Part shown: piece by piece, positions 55,338 to 63,574 of the stretch
Layout: each line of letters starts with the position of its first letter
Numbering within the stretch: the stretch's first letter is position 1
From: Bacillus sp. Marseille-P3661
GTDB lineage: Bacteria; Bacillota; Bacilli; Bacillales; Bacillaceae_J
NCBI RefSeq assembly: GCF_900240995.1
Contig: NZ_LT965953.1
Location: 889,303-953,302 of the forward strand
Direction of reading: 5' to 3'
DNA length: 64,000 bases
Made by a program: the position numbers and the translations under genes
Notes under the pieces: generated by a model
The model's input: only the letters and a program-made list of their open reading frames with translations
Told to the model about the DNA's origin: nothing
Databases searched by the model: none

Positions 55338-56033
55338 TTGATAACCATACAAGCTTTGAATAAAACGATTGGGGCAAAGGATATTCTTCGTGGGATTCAC
55401 TTAAATATATCCCATGGGGAAACAATAGGAATTCTTGGGCCAAATGGTGCAGGAAAAAGCACGATCTTAAAAATAATTGCCGGCTTAGTTAAACCATCGT
55501 CAGGAATAGTAGAGATTGATTCCCTAAATTTTAAGGAACATGATTTAGAGGTTAAAAAGAAAATCGGATTTCTGGCGCATAATAGTTATTTATATGACCA
55601 TTTTTCACCAATGGAAAATCTGAAATTATTTGGTCAGTTATATAAAGTGGAGAATTGTGAAGAAAAAGCGAAGGAACTCATTAGAGAAGTAGGGCTAACA
55701 TTTTTTATGCATGAGCCCGTAAGGTCATTCTCTAGGGGGATGATTCAACGATTGGCTATTGCTAGAGCGATAATTCATGAACCGCAAATATTAATTTTAG
55801 ATGAACCGCATACGGGTCTTGACCAACAAGCTGTAAAACTATTAAATGATGTGATTCTAAAAATGAAAGATAAGGGTACTACGATATTAATGGTAACTCA
55901 TGATTTTGCGCAAACAGTAAAGACATGTGATCGTATTTTAATTATGAAACATGGCATGATTGTGGATGATTTTCAAGTTAAAGAGCGTAATTCGGATTAT
56001 ATTTATGAAAAATATAGTGGACAGGTGGGCTAA
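55338..56033 (+). CDS. ccmA: Cytochrome c maturation ABC transporter ATP-binding protein CcmA
   Basis: A 231-residue ABC ATPase. Walker A GPNGAGKST is at 34-42, the signature is FSRGMIQRLAIARA (SRGM, as usual in CcmA), and Walker B is ILILDEPHTGLD. With CcmB and CcmC it drives release of heme-loaded CcmE from CcmC. The start is TTG at 55338 after CTAGGAGG. It is two bases from ccmB. Generic ABC ATPases look similar; the neighbouring ccmB and ccmC settle the name. Confidence 0.92.
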   Translation: MITIQALNKTIGAKDILRGIHLNISHGETIGILGPNGAGKSTILKIIAGLVKPSSGIVEIDSLNFKEHDLEVKKKIGFLAHNSYLYDHFSPMENLKLFGQLYKVENCEEKAKELIREVGLTFFMHEPVRSFSRGMIQRLAIARAIIHEPQILILDEPHTGLDQQAVKLLNDVILKMKDKGTTILMVTHDFAQTVKTCDRILIMKHGMIVDDFQVKERNSDYIYEKYSGQVG

Positions 56034-56035
56034 GA

Positions 56036-56719
56036 ATGATAGATATGTTTAAAGCAGCGCTACTTCTCACCTGGAAGGATTTATATTCTGAATGGAAAAC
56101 CAAGCAAGTTGTTACCACGATGCTGATTTTTTCAGGGTTAGTGATCGTTACATTTAGCTTTGCATTTGATCCTGCCAACAATGCAGTGAAAGCCGTTATA
56201 CCAGGTATGATTTGGGTAATTACGATTTTTTCAGGGATATTGGGCTTAAACCGCTCATTTTTATCAGAGCTAGCAAATGATAGTATACATGGTTTAATTG
56301 TGGCACCGATTGATCCATCTAGCGTGTATTTAGGTAAGTTTTTATCTAACTTGATTCTTGTATTGCTTGTTCAAATTGTATCCGTCCCACTGCTATTTAT
56401 ATTATTCGATTTTAAAATGTTTGGTAATGTTTGGTTGCTAATTTTGGTATTACTTCTAGGCACTGTAGGTTTTATTTGTGTAGGTACATTTTTGTCGGCC
56501 TTATCAGCGAATTCTAAAAGCAGTGAAATGTTATTACCGATAATTTTGTTCCCAGTTGTAAGTCCTGTTGTCATTGGGGCAGTACAGGCTTCTAAAATTA
56601 TCTTAGTAAATTATGAAAATATCAACAGTGCTTATTCCTGGATTACGCTCATAGCTGTATATGATCTAGTGTTTTTTGTACTCTGCTTTATATTATTTGA
56701 ATATGTGTTGGAGGTGTAG
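56036..56719 (+). CDS. ccmB: Heme exporter membrane subunit CcmB
   Basis: A 227-residue integral membrane protein with six hydrophobic helices. The N-terminus LLTWKDLYSEWKTKQ and the segment LNRSFLSELANDSIHGLIVAP match CcmB (ELxxGxLxxLxxxP type). It is the permease half of the CcmAB transporter. It starts two bases after ccmA and ends three bases before ccmC, a tight operon. No missing segment is seen. Confidence 0.92.
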   Translation: MIDMFKAALLLTWKDLYSEWKTKQVVTTMLIFSGLVIVTFSFAFDPANNAVKAVIPGMIWVITIFSGILGLNRSFLSELANDSIHGLIVAPIDPSSVYLGKFLSNLILVLLVQIVSVPLLFILFDFKMFGNVWLLILVLLLGTVGFICVGTFLSALSANSKSSEMLLPIILFPVVSPVVIGAVQASKIILVNYENINSAYSWITLIAVYDLVFFVLCFILFEYVLEV

Positions 56720-56722
56720 GAA

Positions 56723-57466
56723 ATGGGAAAGCAACAATTTGAATTAGAAATACAAAAACAATCGAAGTTGCATTCAATACTTTTTTGGACATTAATGCCG
56801 TTAATGGCTCTTGCCATGTATTTAGTATTTATTTGGTCTCCTGTTGAGAAAACAATGGGAGTTGTGCAAAAAATCTTTTATTTTCATGTAAGTACTGCAT
56901 GGGTTGCATTTTTGGCATTTGGTGTTGTGTTTGTTTGCAGTATTATGTATTTGATCAAGCGCCAGCGGATATACGATATTGTTGGCGGGGTTTCGGCTGA
57001 AATTGGTGTTTTATTTACTGCAATGGTCTTAACCACCGGGCCAATCTGGGGTCGTAGTGCTTGGAATACATGGTGGACATGGGAGCCGCGTTTAACGACA
57101 ACTTTGATTCTCTTTTTTATTTATATCGCTTATATTATTATCCGACATATGGATGGTGCGTGGGAAAAGAAAGCGCGATTAGCAGCAGTTTTTGGAATTA
57201 TTGGTTTTATAGATGTTCCAATTGTTTTCATGGCGATTCGTTGGTGGAATTCTAAGCTTCATCCAATCGTATTTGGTGATGGACCTAGTCAAAGTGGTGG
57301 TGGGATTGAAACACCAATGTTAATGACTCTTTTACTTTCGGTTGCCGCCATTACTTTGCTTTATGTGATTTTACTTCAAAAAGGTATTTATATTGAGAAG
57401 TCCAAATTGGCTGTCGAACAGTATAAAAAACATGTCCAAGAAAAAATGATGCGCAAAATTAGCTAA
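56723..57466 (+). CDS. ccmC: Heme handling protein CcmC
   Basis: A 247-residue membrane protein with six helices and the WWD motif WGRSAWNTWWTWEPRL at about 109-124. Flanking heme-ligand histidines are His55 in FYFHVSTAW and His180 in KLHPIVFG, as in CcmC. It binds heme on the outer face and loads it on CcmE with help from CcmD. Ribosome site TGGAGGTGTAGG lies in the end of ccmB. Length and order (A-B-C-D) are standard for System I. Confidence 0.95.
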   Translation: MGKQQFELEIQKQSKLHSILFWTLMPLMALAMYLVFIWSPVEKTMGVVQKIFYFHVSTAWVAFLAFGVVFVCSIMYLIKRQRIYDIVGGVSAEIGVLFTAMVLTTGPIWGRSAWNTWWTWEPRLTTTLILFFIYIAYIIIRHMDGAWEKKARLAAVFGIIGFIDVPIVFMAIRWWNSKLHPIVFGDGPSQSGGGIETPMLMTLLLSVAAITLLYVILLQKGIYIEKSKLAVEQYKKHVQEKMMRKIS

Positions 57467-57488
57467 ATATTAAGAGGAGGAAAATAAC

Positions 57489-57623
57489 ATGGGATATTTA
57501 TTTGCTGCTTATACAATTATTTGGGCGTTAATTGCACTATATATGGTGGTATTGGGGAAACGTCAAAATACTGTGCTTAAAGAAATTGAATTCGTTAAAG
57601 AAATAGAAAAAACGAATTTATAA
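57489..57623 (+). CDS. ccmD: Heme exporter accessory protein CcmD
   Basis: A 44-residue protein, MGYLFAAYTIIWALIALYMV then a polar tail VLGKRQNTVLKEIEF. A single membrane helix with a tyrosine near its start and a basic cytoplasmic end fits CcmD, which stabilises CcmC and CcmE. Ribosome site AGAGGAGGAAA is excellent. It lies 22 bases after ccmC, the usual place. CcmD proteins are poorly conserved, so position carries much of the weight. Confidence 0.85.
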   Translation: MGYLFAAYTIIWALIALYMVVLGKRQNTVLKEIEFVKEIEKTNL

Positions 57624-57692
57624 ATTTGTAGATCAATGGCCTGACAGAAACATAAATTTGTCAGGTTCATCTCTTAACAGGAGGGGCCCTTG

Positions 57693-58208
57693 ATGAATAA
57701 GCGGGTTATTCAAATGATGATATTAGTAGTAGTAGGCTCCGTTTTTTTCTTTTTAGCAAAAGGAATAGACGGAGTTGAAATTGTTCAGGTAGGTGATCAA
57801 GCCTATGATTTTGAACTTGAAGACTTAGACGGAAATATTCATAAATTATCAGACTATCAAGGTCAATTTGTTGTTGTGAATTTCTTTGCAACTTGGTGTG
57901 TTCCTTGTATAGATGAAGCGCCAGAGCTTGAAAAGTATGAACAGCAATATGGTGAAGTGTCACCTCTATTAATTATTGATAGAGGCGAGCCAAGGAAACG
58001 TGTCCAAAAGTTTAAGGACGATATTAATTCTACATCGAAGTATCTGCTAGATCAGGATGACAAGATTTCAAAAATATATAATGTAGTCGGCCAACCAGAG
58101 ACTTTGATCATTGATCCAAATGGGATAATTCGCGAGAAAATTATGGGCCCAACAACGGCTGAAAACTTAGCCTCGATGATTAGTATGTTAAAAATGAATG
58201 GTTATTAA
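57693..58208 (+). CDS. ccmG: Thiol-disulfide oxidoreductase CcmG/ResA
   Basis: A 171-residue membrane-anchored thioredoxin-like protein. A helix at about 7-23 is followed by the exported domain with active site FFATWCVPCIDEAPELE (Cys69 and Cys72). Cis-Pro motif VVGQPETLIIDPNG and family Glu (EAPEL) are present. It reduces the CxxCH cysteines of apocytochrome before heme attachment. I chose the ATG at 57693 because AGGAGGGG lies six bases upstream. It is close to ResA of Bacillus in sequence type, but sits in the ccm operon. Confidence 0.9.
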   Translation: MNKRVIQMMILVVVGSVFFFLAKGIDGVEIVQVGDQAYDFELEDLDGNIHKLSDYQGQFVVVNFFATWCVPCIDEAPELEKYEQQYGEVSPLLIIDRGEPRKRVQKFKDDINSTSKYLLDQDDKISKIYNVVGQPETLIIDPNGIIREKIMGPTTAENLASMISMLKMNGY

Positions 58209-58224
58209 AATGGAGTGACATTAT

Positions 58225-58563
58225 ATGCAAAAACATCCGCAAACTGTGAAACTAGTAATTGAAAATTTATTAACAAATGAAGAAGATATAATAAAAGTGA
58301 TAGCCGGAGAGAAAACCTCAGTAAGGAGACATGGCAAATATACAGAAGTTGGCGAAATTCTAAAGCTTAAAGGCAATCATTATAAAATCACAGCAGTTTA
58401 CCAGCAAGCTAATCAAGAGATGACCATTCAAGGTGCGATGAAGGAAGGCTATCCTTCGATAGAGGAATATCGCAGCCATGTACAAAGCTGCCATAAGATA
58501 ACAACGTTAACCTGGCAGCCAGAAAAGCTATTTTGGGTTCATGAATTTGAAAAGGTAGATTAA
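58225..58563 (+). CDS. Small ASCH-like domain protein
   Basis: A 112-residue soluble protein. The pattern VRRHGKYTEVGEILKLKG, EGYPSIEEYRSH and the end LFWVHEFE resembles the ASCH/PUA-like fold, which often binds RNA or nucleotides. Ribosome site TGGAGTGAC precedes the ATG. It begins 16 bases after ccmG and a terminator follows, so it is probably the last gene of the ccm operon, with no obvious link to heme. The family assignment is by eye. Confidence 0.55.
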   Translation: MQKHPQTVKLVIENLLTNEEDIIKVIAGEKTSVRRHGKYTEVGEILKLKGNHYKITAVYQQANQEMTIQGAMKEGYPSIEEYRSHVQSCHKITTLTWQPEKLFWVHEFEKVD

Positions 58564-58599
58564 CGAGAATCAAAAAGTCCCTATGATAAAAAAAGTGGA

Positions 58600-58632
58600 G
58601 AAGAGCCTTTTTTACAAGGCTTTCTTTTTTTG
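58600..58632 (+). terminator. Terminator of the ccm operon
   Basis: GAAGAGCCTT (58600-58609) pairs with AAGGCTTTC (58616-58624), followed by a T-run. Confidence 0.75.
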
Positions 58633-58777
58633 TCTTTCTGCAAGTAGCTGGGGTATGCCGCTAACTTATAGTACTACAGTGTGCTATGCGATTTTAGTTA
58701 GCTATTATTCGCGTTGATGTTACTAGGTCATCTGTAACTTTGTCCTGTCAGTTTTGATGCAATTTCCGGATAGCAAC

Positions 58778-59775
58778 TCAGAATCAAACAGGAATTCTGA
58801 CAGGTTTGCACAGTAATCAGTTATTTGAGTCAGAATCAGCGAGGAATTCTGACAGGTTTGCTGAAAATCCAGTGATTTGAGTCAGAATCAGCGAGGAATT
58901 CTGACAGGTTTGCTGAAAATCCAGTGATTTGAGTCAGAATCAGCGAGGAATTCTGACAGGTTTGCACAGTAATCAGTAATTTGAGTCAGAATTAGAGAGG
59001 AATTCTGACAGGTTTGCACAGTAATCAGTAATTTGAGTCAGAATTAGAGAGGAATTCTGACAGGTTTGCACAGTAACCAGTAATTTGAGTCAGAATCAAA
59101 GAGGAATTCTGACAGGTTTGGTGAAAATCAAGTGATTTGAGTCAGAATCAGAGAGGAATTCTGACAGGTTTGCTGAAAATCAAGTGATTTGAGTCAGAAT
59201 CAAGGGGGAATTCTGACAGGTTTGCACAGTAATCAGTAATTTGAGTCAGAATTAGAGAGGAATTCTGACAGGTTTGCTGAAAATCCAGTGATTTGAGTCA
59301 GAATCAAGGGGGAATTCTGACAGGTTTGCACAGTAACCAGTAATTTGAGTCAGAATTAGAGAGGAATTCTGACAGGTTTGCTGAAAATCCAGTGATTTGA
59401 GTCAGAATCAAAGAGGAATTCTGACAGGTTTGGTGAAAATCCAGTGATTTGAGTCAGAATCAGCGAGAATTCTGACAGGTTTGCTGAAAATCCAGTAATT
59501 TGAGTCAGAATCAAAGAGGAATTCTGACAGGTTTGGTGAAAATCCAGTAATTTGAGTCAGAATCAAAGAGGAATTCTGACAGGTTTGGTGAAAATCCAGT
59601 GATTTGAGTCAGAATCAAGGCGGAATTCTGACAGGTTTGCACAGTAACCAGTAATTTGAGTCAGAATTAGAGAGGAATTCTGACAGGTTTGCTGAAAATC
59701 CAGTGATTTGAGTCAGAATCAGCGAGGAATTCTGACAGGTTAGCACAAAATCCGGCAAGTATAGTCAGAATCTAC
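58778..59775. repeat. Tandem array 3: 20 palindromic units, 52-bp period, different core
   Basis: Each unit has GTCAGAAT, about nine bases (often CAGCGAGGA) and ATTCTGAC, then a linker of one of two main types: AGGTTTGCACAGTAATCAGT or AGGTTTGCTGAAAATCCAGT, each ending ATTTGA. TCAGAAT or its variant recurs at 58778, 58830, 58882, 58934 and so on to 59765. Eighteen of 19 intervals are exactly 52 and one is 51. The core differs from arrays 1 and 2 but the period is the same. It lies between the convergent ccm operon and nuclease gene. From 58633 to 58777 I see nothing else. Confidence 0.9.
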
Positions 59776-59827
59776 AGCACCAGCATAATACCCAGTTCCG
59801 CAAATATAGTTAAAATCAAGCCAAATA

Positions 59828-60547
59828 TTAGTTAAACGGAGCACGAAATCCTGCGGCCTTGGCTTCTTCTTCACTGCAAAACAAAACTTCCGGCTTCGTT
59901 TGTTTGTAGGATGGAGATTCAACTGTGTGGTAAATTTTTTCACCTTTCGAATTAATATTTCCCTTTATTGTACAATCCCCCTCTCCTGTTGATGGGAGCT
60001 TGTCCGCATTTGCTAAGCCGCGTTCATCATTAAAGCCATCATCATCAACATAGTTTTCAATACTCCAAATTCCAACTGCTGCTTTTTGGGCTTGTTTTTG
60101 TATGTCGTAAAAAGAGTCTACATACTTCGTATTTGGAGCATAAACATAAGCAACACGAGCTAACCCTTTTTCAAGGAGCATTTCGTTGATCATTTTTCCA
60201 TCCACCCATATATAAGCGAGCAAGCGACCGTATTTATCTCTTTCAGAAATATCTAGTTCCACCATTACTTCTTTGCCCTCAAGGATATCTCTCGTAAACT
60301 GTGATGCTTCTTTACCAAATGGCTGTACCGGTTTACTTGGATGCTTTGTTTCAGGGGTATCGACTAAAAGCAAACGAACTCTTTCTTCTTTATTATTAAT
60401 CATAATGTCGAAAGTATCACCGTCGACAACATTTGTTACAACCGCTGAATGGTTTAGATTACTTGATGAGCAGCCTAAAAGTAAAAATAAACATACCAGA
60501 TTAATAATATTCAAATATTTACTTTTACAAAATAAGGATACACACAT
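59828..60547 (-). CDS. Thermonuclease-family lipoprotein with C-terminal sunset domain
   Basis: A 239-residue secreted nuclease. The N-terminal signal ends in a lipobox, LLLGCSSS, so it is probably lipid-anchored. The SNase domain (about 37-170) shows VVDGDTFDI, VRLLLVDTPETKHP and the catalytic Arg/Glu region GRLLAYIWVDGKMIN. A C-terminal module, GDCTIKGNINSKGEKIYH and FCSEEEAKAAGFR, is the 'sunset' domain often attached to nucleases. Ribosome site AGGAGGACC precedes the ATG. It cleaves DNA or RNA outside the cell. It is convergent with the ccm operon across array 3. Confidence 0.9.
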   Translation of the reverse strand: MCVSLFCKSKYLNIINLVCLFLLLGCSSSNLNHSAVVTNVVDGDTFDIMINNKEERVRLLLVDTPETKHPSKPVQPFGKEASQFTRDILEGKEVMVELDISERDKYGRLLAYIWVDGKMINEMLLEKGLARVAYVYAPNTKYVDSFYDIQKQAQKAAVGIWSIENYVDDDGFNDERGLANADKLPSTGEGDCTIKGNINSKGEKIYHTVESPSYKQTKPEVLFCSEEEAKAAGFRAPFN

Positions 60548-60837
60548 AATGGTCCTCCTAACTAAAACTATTCGTTTTTTAGATAACGTTACGTTTATAG
60601 AAGTTTTGTAACTAAATCATATCCTTAATTTACATACAGATTTCAAATAAATAAAGTGAAATTTTGTGGACATTCTGAGTTTCTATTTGGTTTTAACCTT
60701 CATAACCCAATCATCTAAACAAAAAGTTTGGAAATTGTCACATTATTGTTTAGAATTGTTTAGAAATTTTTGGTATGTTTAAGTATGGGTACCCTAGGGA
60801 ATATATAAATTGTACTATAATTTAAGGGGATGTTAGA

Positions 60838-61284
60838 ATGGGACAACTTACTGATGTTTTAAACAAACAAATTGCCAATTGGAGCGTACTATATGTGAAA
60901 CTTCATAATTATCATTGGTATGTCAAAGGTGGACATTTCTTTACACTACATACAAAGTTCGAAGAATTTTATAATGAAGCGAGCCTACATATTGATGAAT
61001 TGGCAGAACGATTATTGACTATAGGCGGCGAGCCAATTGCAACGATGAAAGGATATCTAGAGGTTTCATCCATTCAAGAAGCAACTGGAACTGAAACAGC
61101 AGAACAAATGGTACAAACATTAATTAATGACTTTTCGATGGTTGTAGGCGAGCTAAAAGAAGGAATGGCATTAGCAGAAGAGCTAAATGATGAAATCACA
61201 GGCGATATGTTGTTGGCTATTCATGGTGGTCTAGAGAAACATGTATGGATGCTTAAAGCTTTTTTAGGTAAAACAGTTGAATAA
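60838..61284 (+). CDS. Dps-family ferritin-like protein
   Basis: A 148-residue four-helix protein of the Dps family (MrgA-like), forming 12-mers that oxidise and store iron and protect DNA. The inter-subunit ferroxidase residues are visible in [38 protein letters not shown]-type order, with His at HNYHW, and Asp/Glu in HIDELAER. Ribosome site AAGGGGATG precedes the ATG. It neighbours the iron-uptake locus, which fits iron handling. A PerR site is not clear upstream. Confidence 0.92.
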   Translation: MGQLTDVLNKQIANWSVLYVKLHNYHWYVKGGHFFTLHTKFEEFYNEASLHIDELAERLLTIGGEPIATMKGYLEVSSIQEATGTETAEQMVQTLINDFSMVVGELKEGMALAEELNDEITGDMLLAIHGGLEKHVWMLKAFLGKTVE

Positions 61285-61290
61285 TACCAT

Positions 61291-61322
61291 AAAAAAGCTG
61301 ATCCAATTGGATCAGCTTTTTC
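61291..61322. terminator. Bidirectional terminator between dps and the siderophore-binding gene
   Basis: AAAAAGCTGATCC pairs with GGATCAGCTTTTT around AATT (61292-61321), between convergent genes, with A's left and T's right. Confidence 0.85.
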
Positions 61323-61328
61323 TACTTT

Positions 61329-62315
61329 TTACTCATTTAAAAAGATTTTCTCTAAGTCATCAATCATAAGATTTGCCGCTAAAACACCGCCAGCAGTATT
61401 CCAAATTGCATCATCCACTTTGTGGATATCGCCACGCTGAACAACTTCAAGCTTTTGGAATAGAGGGTCATTTAACCACTCTTCTTCAACTTTGTTCGCT
61501 TCACCGTCACCAGTTTCATACGTAAAGTAGAAAAGAACGTCACCCTCCATTTGAGGAATCATTTCTTTTGTAGCCCCTTTAATTGCAAATTCATCTACAT
61601 CTTGAGATTCAGGTCGTGCAAATCCGATTTGTTCTAAAATTACGCCAGAAAATGTATCTTTTTGATAAATACGGACGTCGCCACCCATGAAACGAACCAT
61701 TGAAATTTCTAAATTTAGCTTATCCCCAGCTTTTTCTTTAAATGCAGTGATTCGTTCGTTGTATGCGTTGAGAACTTCTTGTCCTTTGTCTTCTTTATTA
61801 ATCGCTTTTGAGTATAGCTTAAAGTTTTCTTGCCAATCCCCACGAAGTGTTTCAGCAAACACTGTTGGTGCAATTGCACTTAGTTGCTCGTAAACCGCTT
61901 CCTGGCGCATTTTGTTTCCAATAATTAAATCTGGCTGAAGAGCGGCGATTGCTTCAAGATTTGGTTCACTTTCTGTCCCAACTTCAGTAACACCTTCCAT
62001 TTGCTCGGCAATATGTACATACCAAGGGTCACCAGTCCATGATTTAACAGCACCCACGGGTGTAACTCCCATTGCTAAAAGCGCTTCTGTTCCTTCATTT
62101 GTCAGAATAACAATTTTTTCTGGAGTCCCTTGGATTTCGGTTGTACCCATTGCGTGTTCTACCGTGTATGTAGTAGTTGTTTCTGTTTGTTCAGTTTCTG
62201 TTGGTTTTTCAGATGGAGGCGTTGTCTCATCTGCATTGTTTGTGCCACAGCCCACTAATGTAATCATAAAAAACATTAGTGTAACTAGTGTCATCATCCA
62301 TTTTTTGTTTAACAT
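61329..62315 (-). CDS. Iron-siderophore ABC transporter substrate-binding lipoprotein (YfiY-like)
   Basis: A 328-residue lipoprotein (lipobox LVGCGTN near residue 23) with a Thr/Glu-rich linker and a class III periplasmic-binding fold: PEKIVILTNEGTEALLAMGV, EPNLEAIAALQPDLIIGNKM and a long hinge helix. It captures a ferric hydroxamate- or citrate-type siderophore for the divergent FecCD permeases. AAAGGGGATTC precedes the ATG. Fur-type boxes lie in the shared upstream region. The divergent layout is like B. subtilis yfiY/yfiZ-yfhA; the ligand is not determinable here. Confidence 0.9.
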   Translation of the reverse strand: MLNKKWMMTLVTLMFFMITLVGCGTNNADETTPPSEKPTETEQTETTTTYTVEHAMGTTEIQGTPEKIVILTNEGTEALLAMGVTPVGAVKSWTGDPWYVHIAEQMEGVTEVGTESEPNLEAIAALQPDLIIGNKMRQEAVYEQLSAIAPTVFAETLRGDWQENFKLYSKAINKEDKGQEVLNAYNERITAFKEKAGDKLNLEISMVRFMGGDVRIYQKDTFSGVILEQIGFARPESQDVDEFAIKGATKEMIPQMEGDVLFYFTYETGDGEANKVEEEWLNDPLFQKLEVVQRGDIHKVDDAIWNTAGGVLAANLMIDDLEKIFLNE

Positions 62316-62340
62316 AAAGAATCCCCTTTCAATGAAAACT

Positions 62341-62361
62341 AATTAATAATGATTTTCATTT
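62341..62361. promoter_or_regulatory. Fur-type operator, proximal to the binding-protein gene
   Basis: AATTAATAATGATTTTCATT matches most positions of the 19-bp Fur consensus of repeated GATAAT units. It sits about 25 bases upstream of the lipoprotein start on the minus strand. Confidence 0.6.
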
Positions 62362-62411
62362 GCGTTTATATTATGATCATAATTTCCCACAAATAAAATG
62401 TCAACACCTAA

Positions 62412-62433
62412 ATGAAAATGACTCTCAAAATCA
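62412..62433. promoter_or_regulatory. Fur-type operator between the divergent iron-uptake genes
   Basis: ATGAAAATGACTCTCAAAATCAT is an inverted-repeat Fur-box-like site in the 254-bp region between the divergent transcripts. It probably represses one or both when iron is plentiful. Confidence 0.6.
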
Positions 62434-62569
62434 TTGACTGCAGTTCTCAATTACAATAAAATTACTATAGATCTATTTTAAATATTTATCCGCGCTGTTA
62501 TTCATTTTTTTAGGGACATAATGCCTAAAAAATATCGAATGTATTTTATGCCCAAGGGAGTCCGTTTAT

Positions 62570-63574
62570 ATGGTTTTAAAGTCAGTATCTTTAAAGATAT
62601 GGGGTTTATTGTTCGGAGTACTTTTATTACTTTTATCTATTTGTATAAGTATTGTATATGGCTATACTGAAACAACATGGGGCTTAGCATTTAAAGCTTT
62701 TACAGAGTTCGATGGATCAAATGAGCATTTAGTTATTCAAACAGTAAGGTTGCCACGTGCGCTCATAGGTGCAGCTATTGGAGCTAGTCTCGGGATAGCT
62801 GGCGCATTAATGCAAGCTTTAACAAGAAATCCGTTAGCTGATCCTAAAATTCTTGGCATTAACTCGGGTGCTAGTTTTGCAATTGTTCTAGCTGTTTCTT
62901 TTTTTTCAATAACATCACTAGGGGCGTTTGTCTGGATTGCTTTCGCAGGAGCTGCCATTGCAGGAGTTATTGTATTCATCCTTGGAACTGTTGGAAAAGA
63001 AGGCTTAACGCCAATGAAATTCACATTAGCTGGAGCAGCAATTTGGGGATTGTTTTCATCTTTTACTCAAGGGCTTTTAGTTTTAAATGAAAAAGCGCTT
63101 GAAGAGGTTTTATTTTGGCTAGCTGGCTCGATTTCAGGAAGAAAAATGGAATATCTAAATAGCGTATTTCCTTACCTAGTGGTAGCCTGGATTGGTTCCA
63201 TTAGTATTGCTCGTCACATAAATTTATTGACAATGGGGGAGGATGTTGCAAAAGGACTAGGACAACGCACAGGACTGATTAAATTTCTTGCTGGTATTCT
63301 GATTATTTTACTGGCAGGTTCTTCTGTTGCTGTTGTTGGTCCTGTGGGTTTTATAGGTATTATCGTGCCACACATTGCTCGTTTGCTAGTTGGAATAGAT
63401 CATCGTTGGGTTATTCCTTATTGTGCAATAATTGGAGGGGTATTGCTTAATCTTGCCGATATAAGTGCGCGATATATTATTATGCCGCAGGAAATTCCGG
63501 TAGGAGTGATGACCGCCATTATCGGTACACCATTCTTTATATATATTGCACGCAAGGGGATGACTAAGCGATGA
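62570..63574 (+). CDS. FecCD-family iron-siderophore permease (first subunit, YfiZ-like)
   Basis: A 334-residue polytopic permease with about ten helices. The signatures VRLPRALIGAAIGASLGIAGA, TRNPLADPKILGINSGA and the coupling-loop region GPVGFIGIIVPHIARLLVG are typical of BtuC/FecCD proteins. It forms the membrane channel with the next gene. AAGGGAGTCCG precedes the ATG. Its stop overlaps the next start (ATGA), indicating coupling. Confidence 0.93.
   Translation: MVLKSVSLKIWGLLFGVLLLLLSICISIVYGYTETTWGLAFKAFTEFDGSNEHLVIQTVRLPRALIGAAIGASLGIAGALMQALTRNPLADPKILGINSGASFAIVLAVSFFSITSLGAFVWIAFAGAAIAGVIVFILGTVGKEGLTPMKFTLAGAAIWGLFSSFTQGLLVLNEKALEEVLFWLAGSISGRKMEYLNSVFPYLVVAWIGSISIARHINLLTMGEDVAKGLGQRTGLIKFLAGILIILLAGSSVAVVGPVGFIGIIVPHIARLLVGIDHRWVIPYCAIIGGVLLNLADISARYIIMPQEIPVGVMTAIIGTPFFIYIARKGMTKR

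Noticed and set aside
60720-60837. PerR box before the Dps gene
   Set aside because: AT-rich TATAAATTGTACTATAATTT has parts of the PerR consensus but does not form the expected 7-1-7 inverted repeat.
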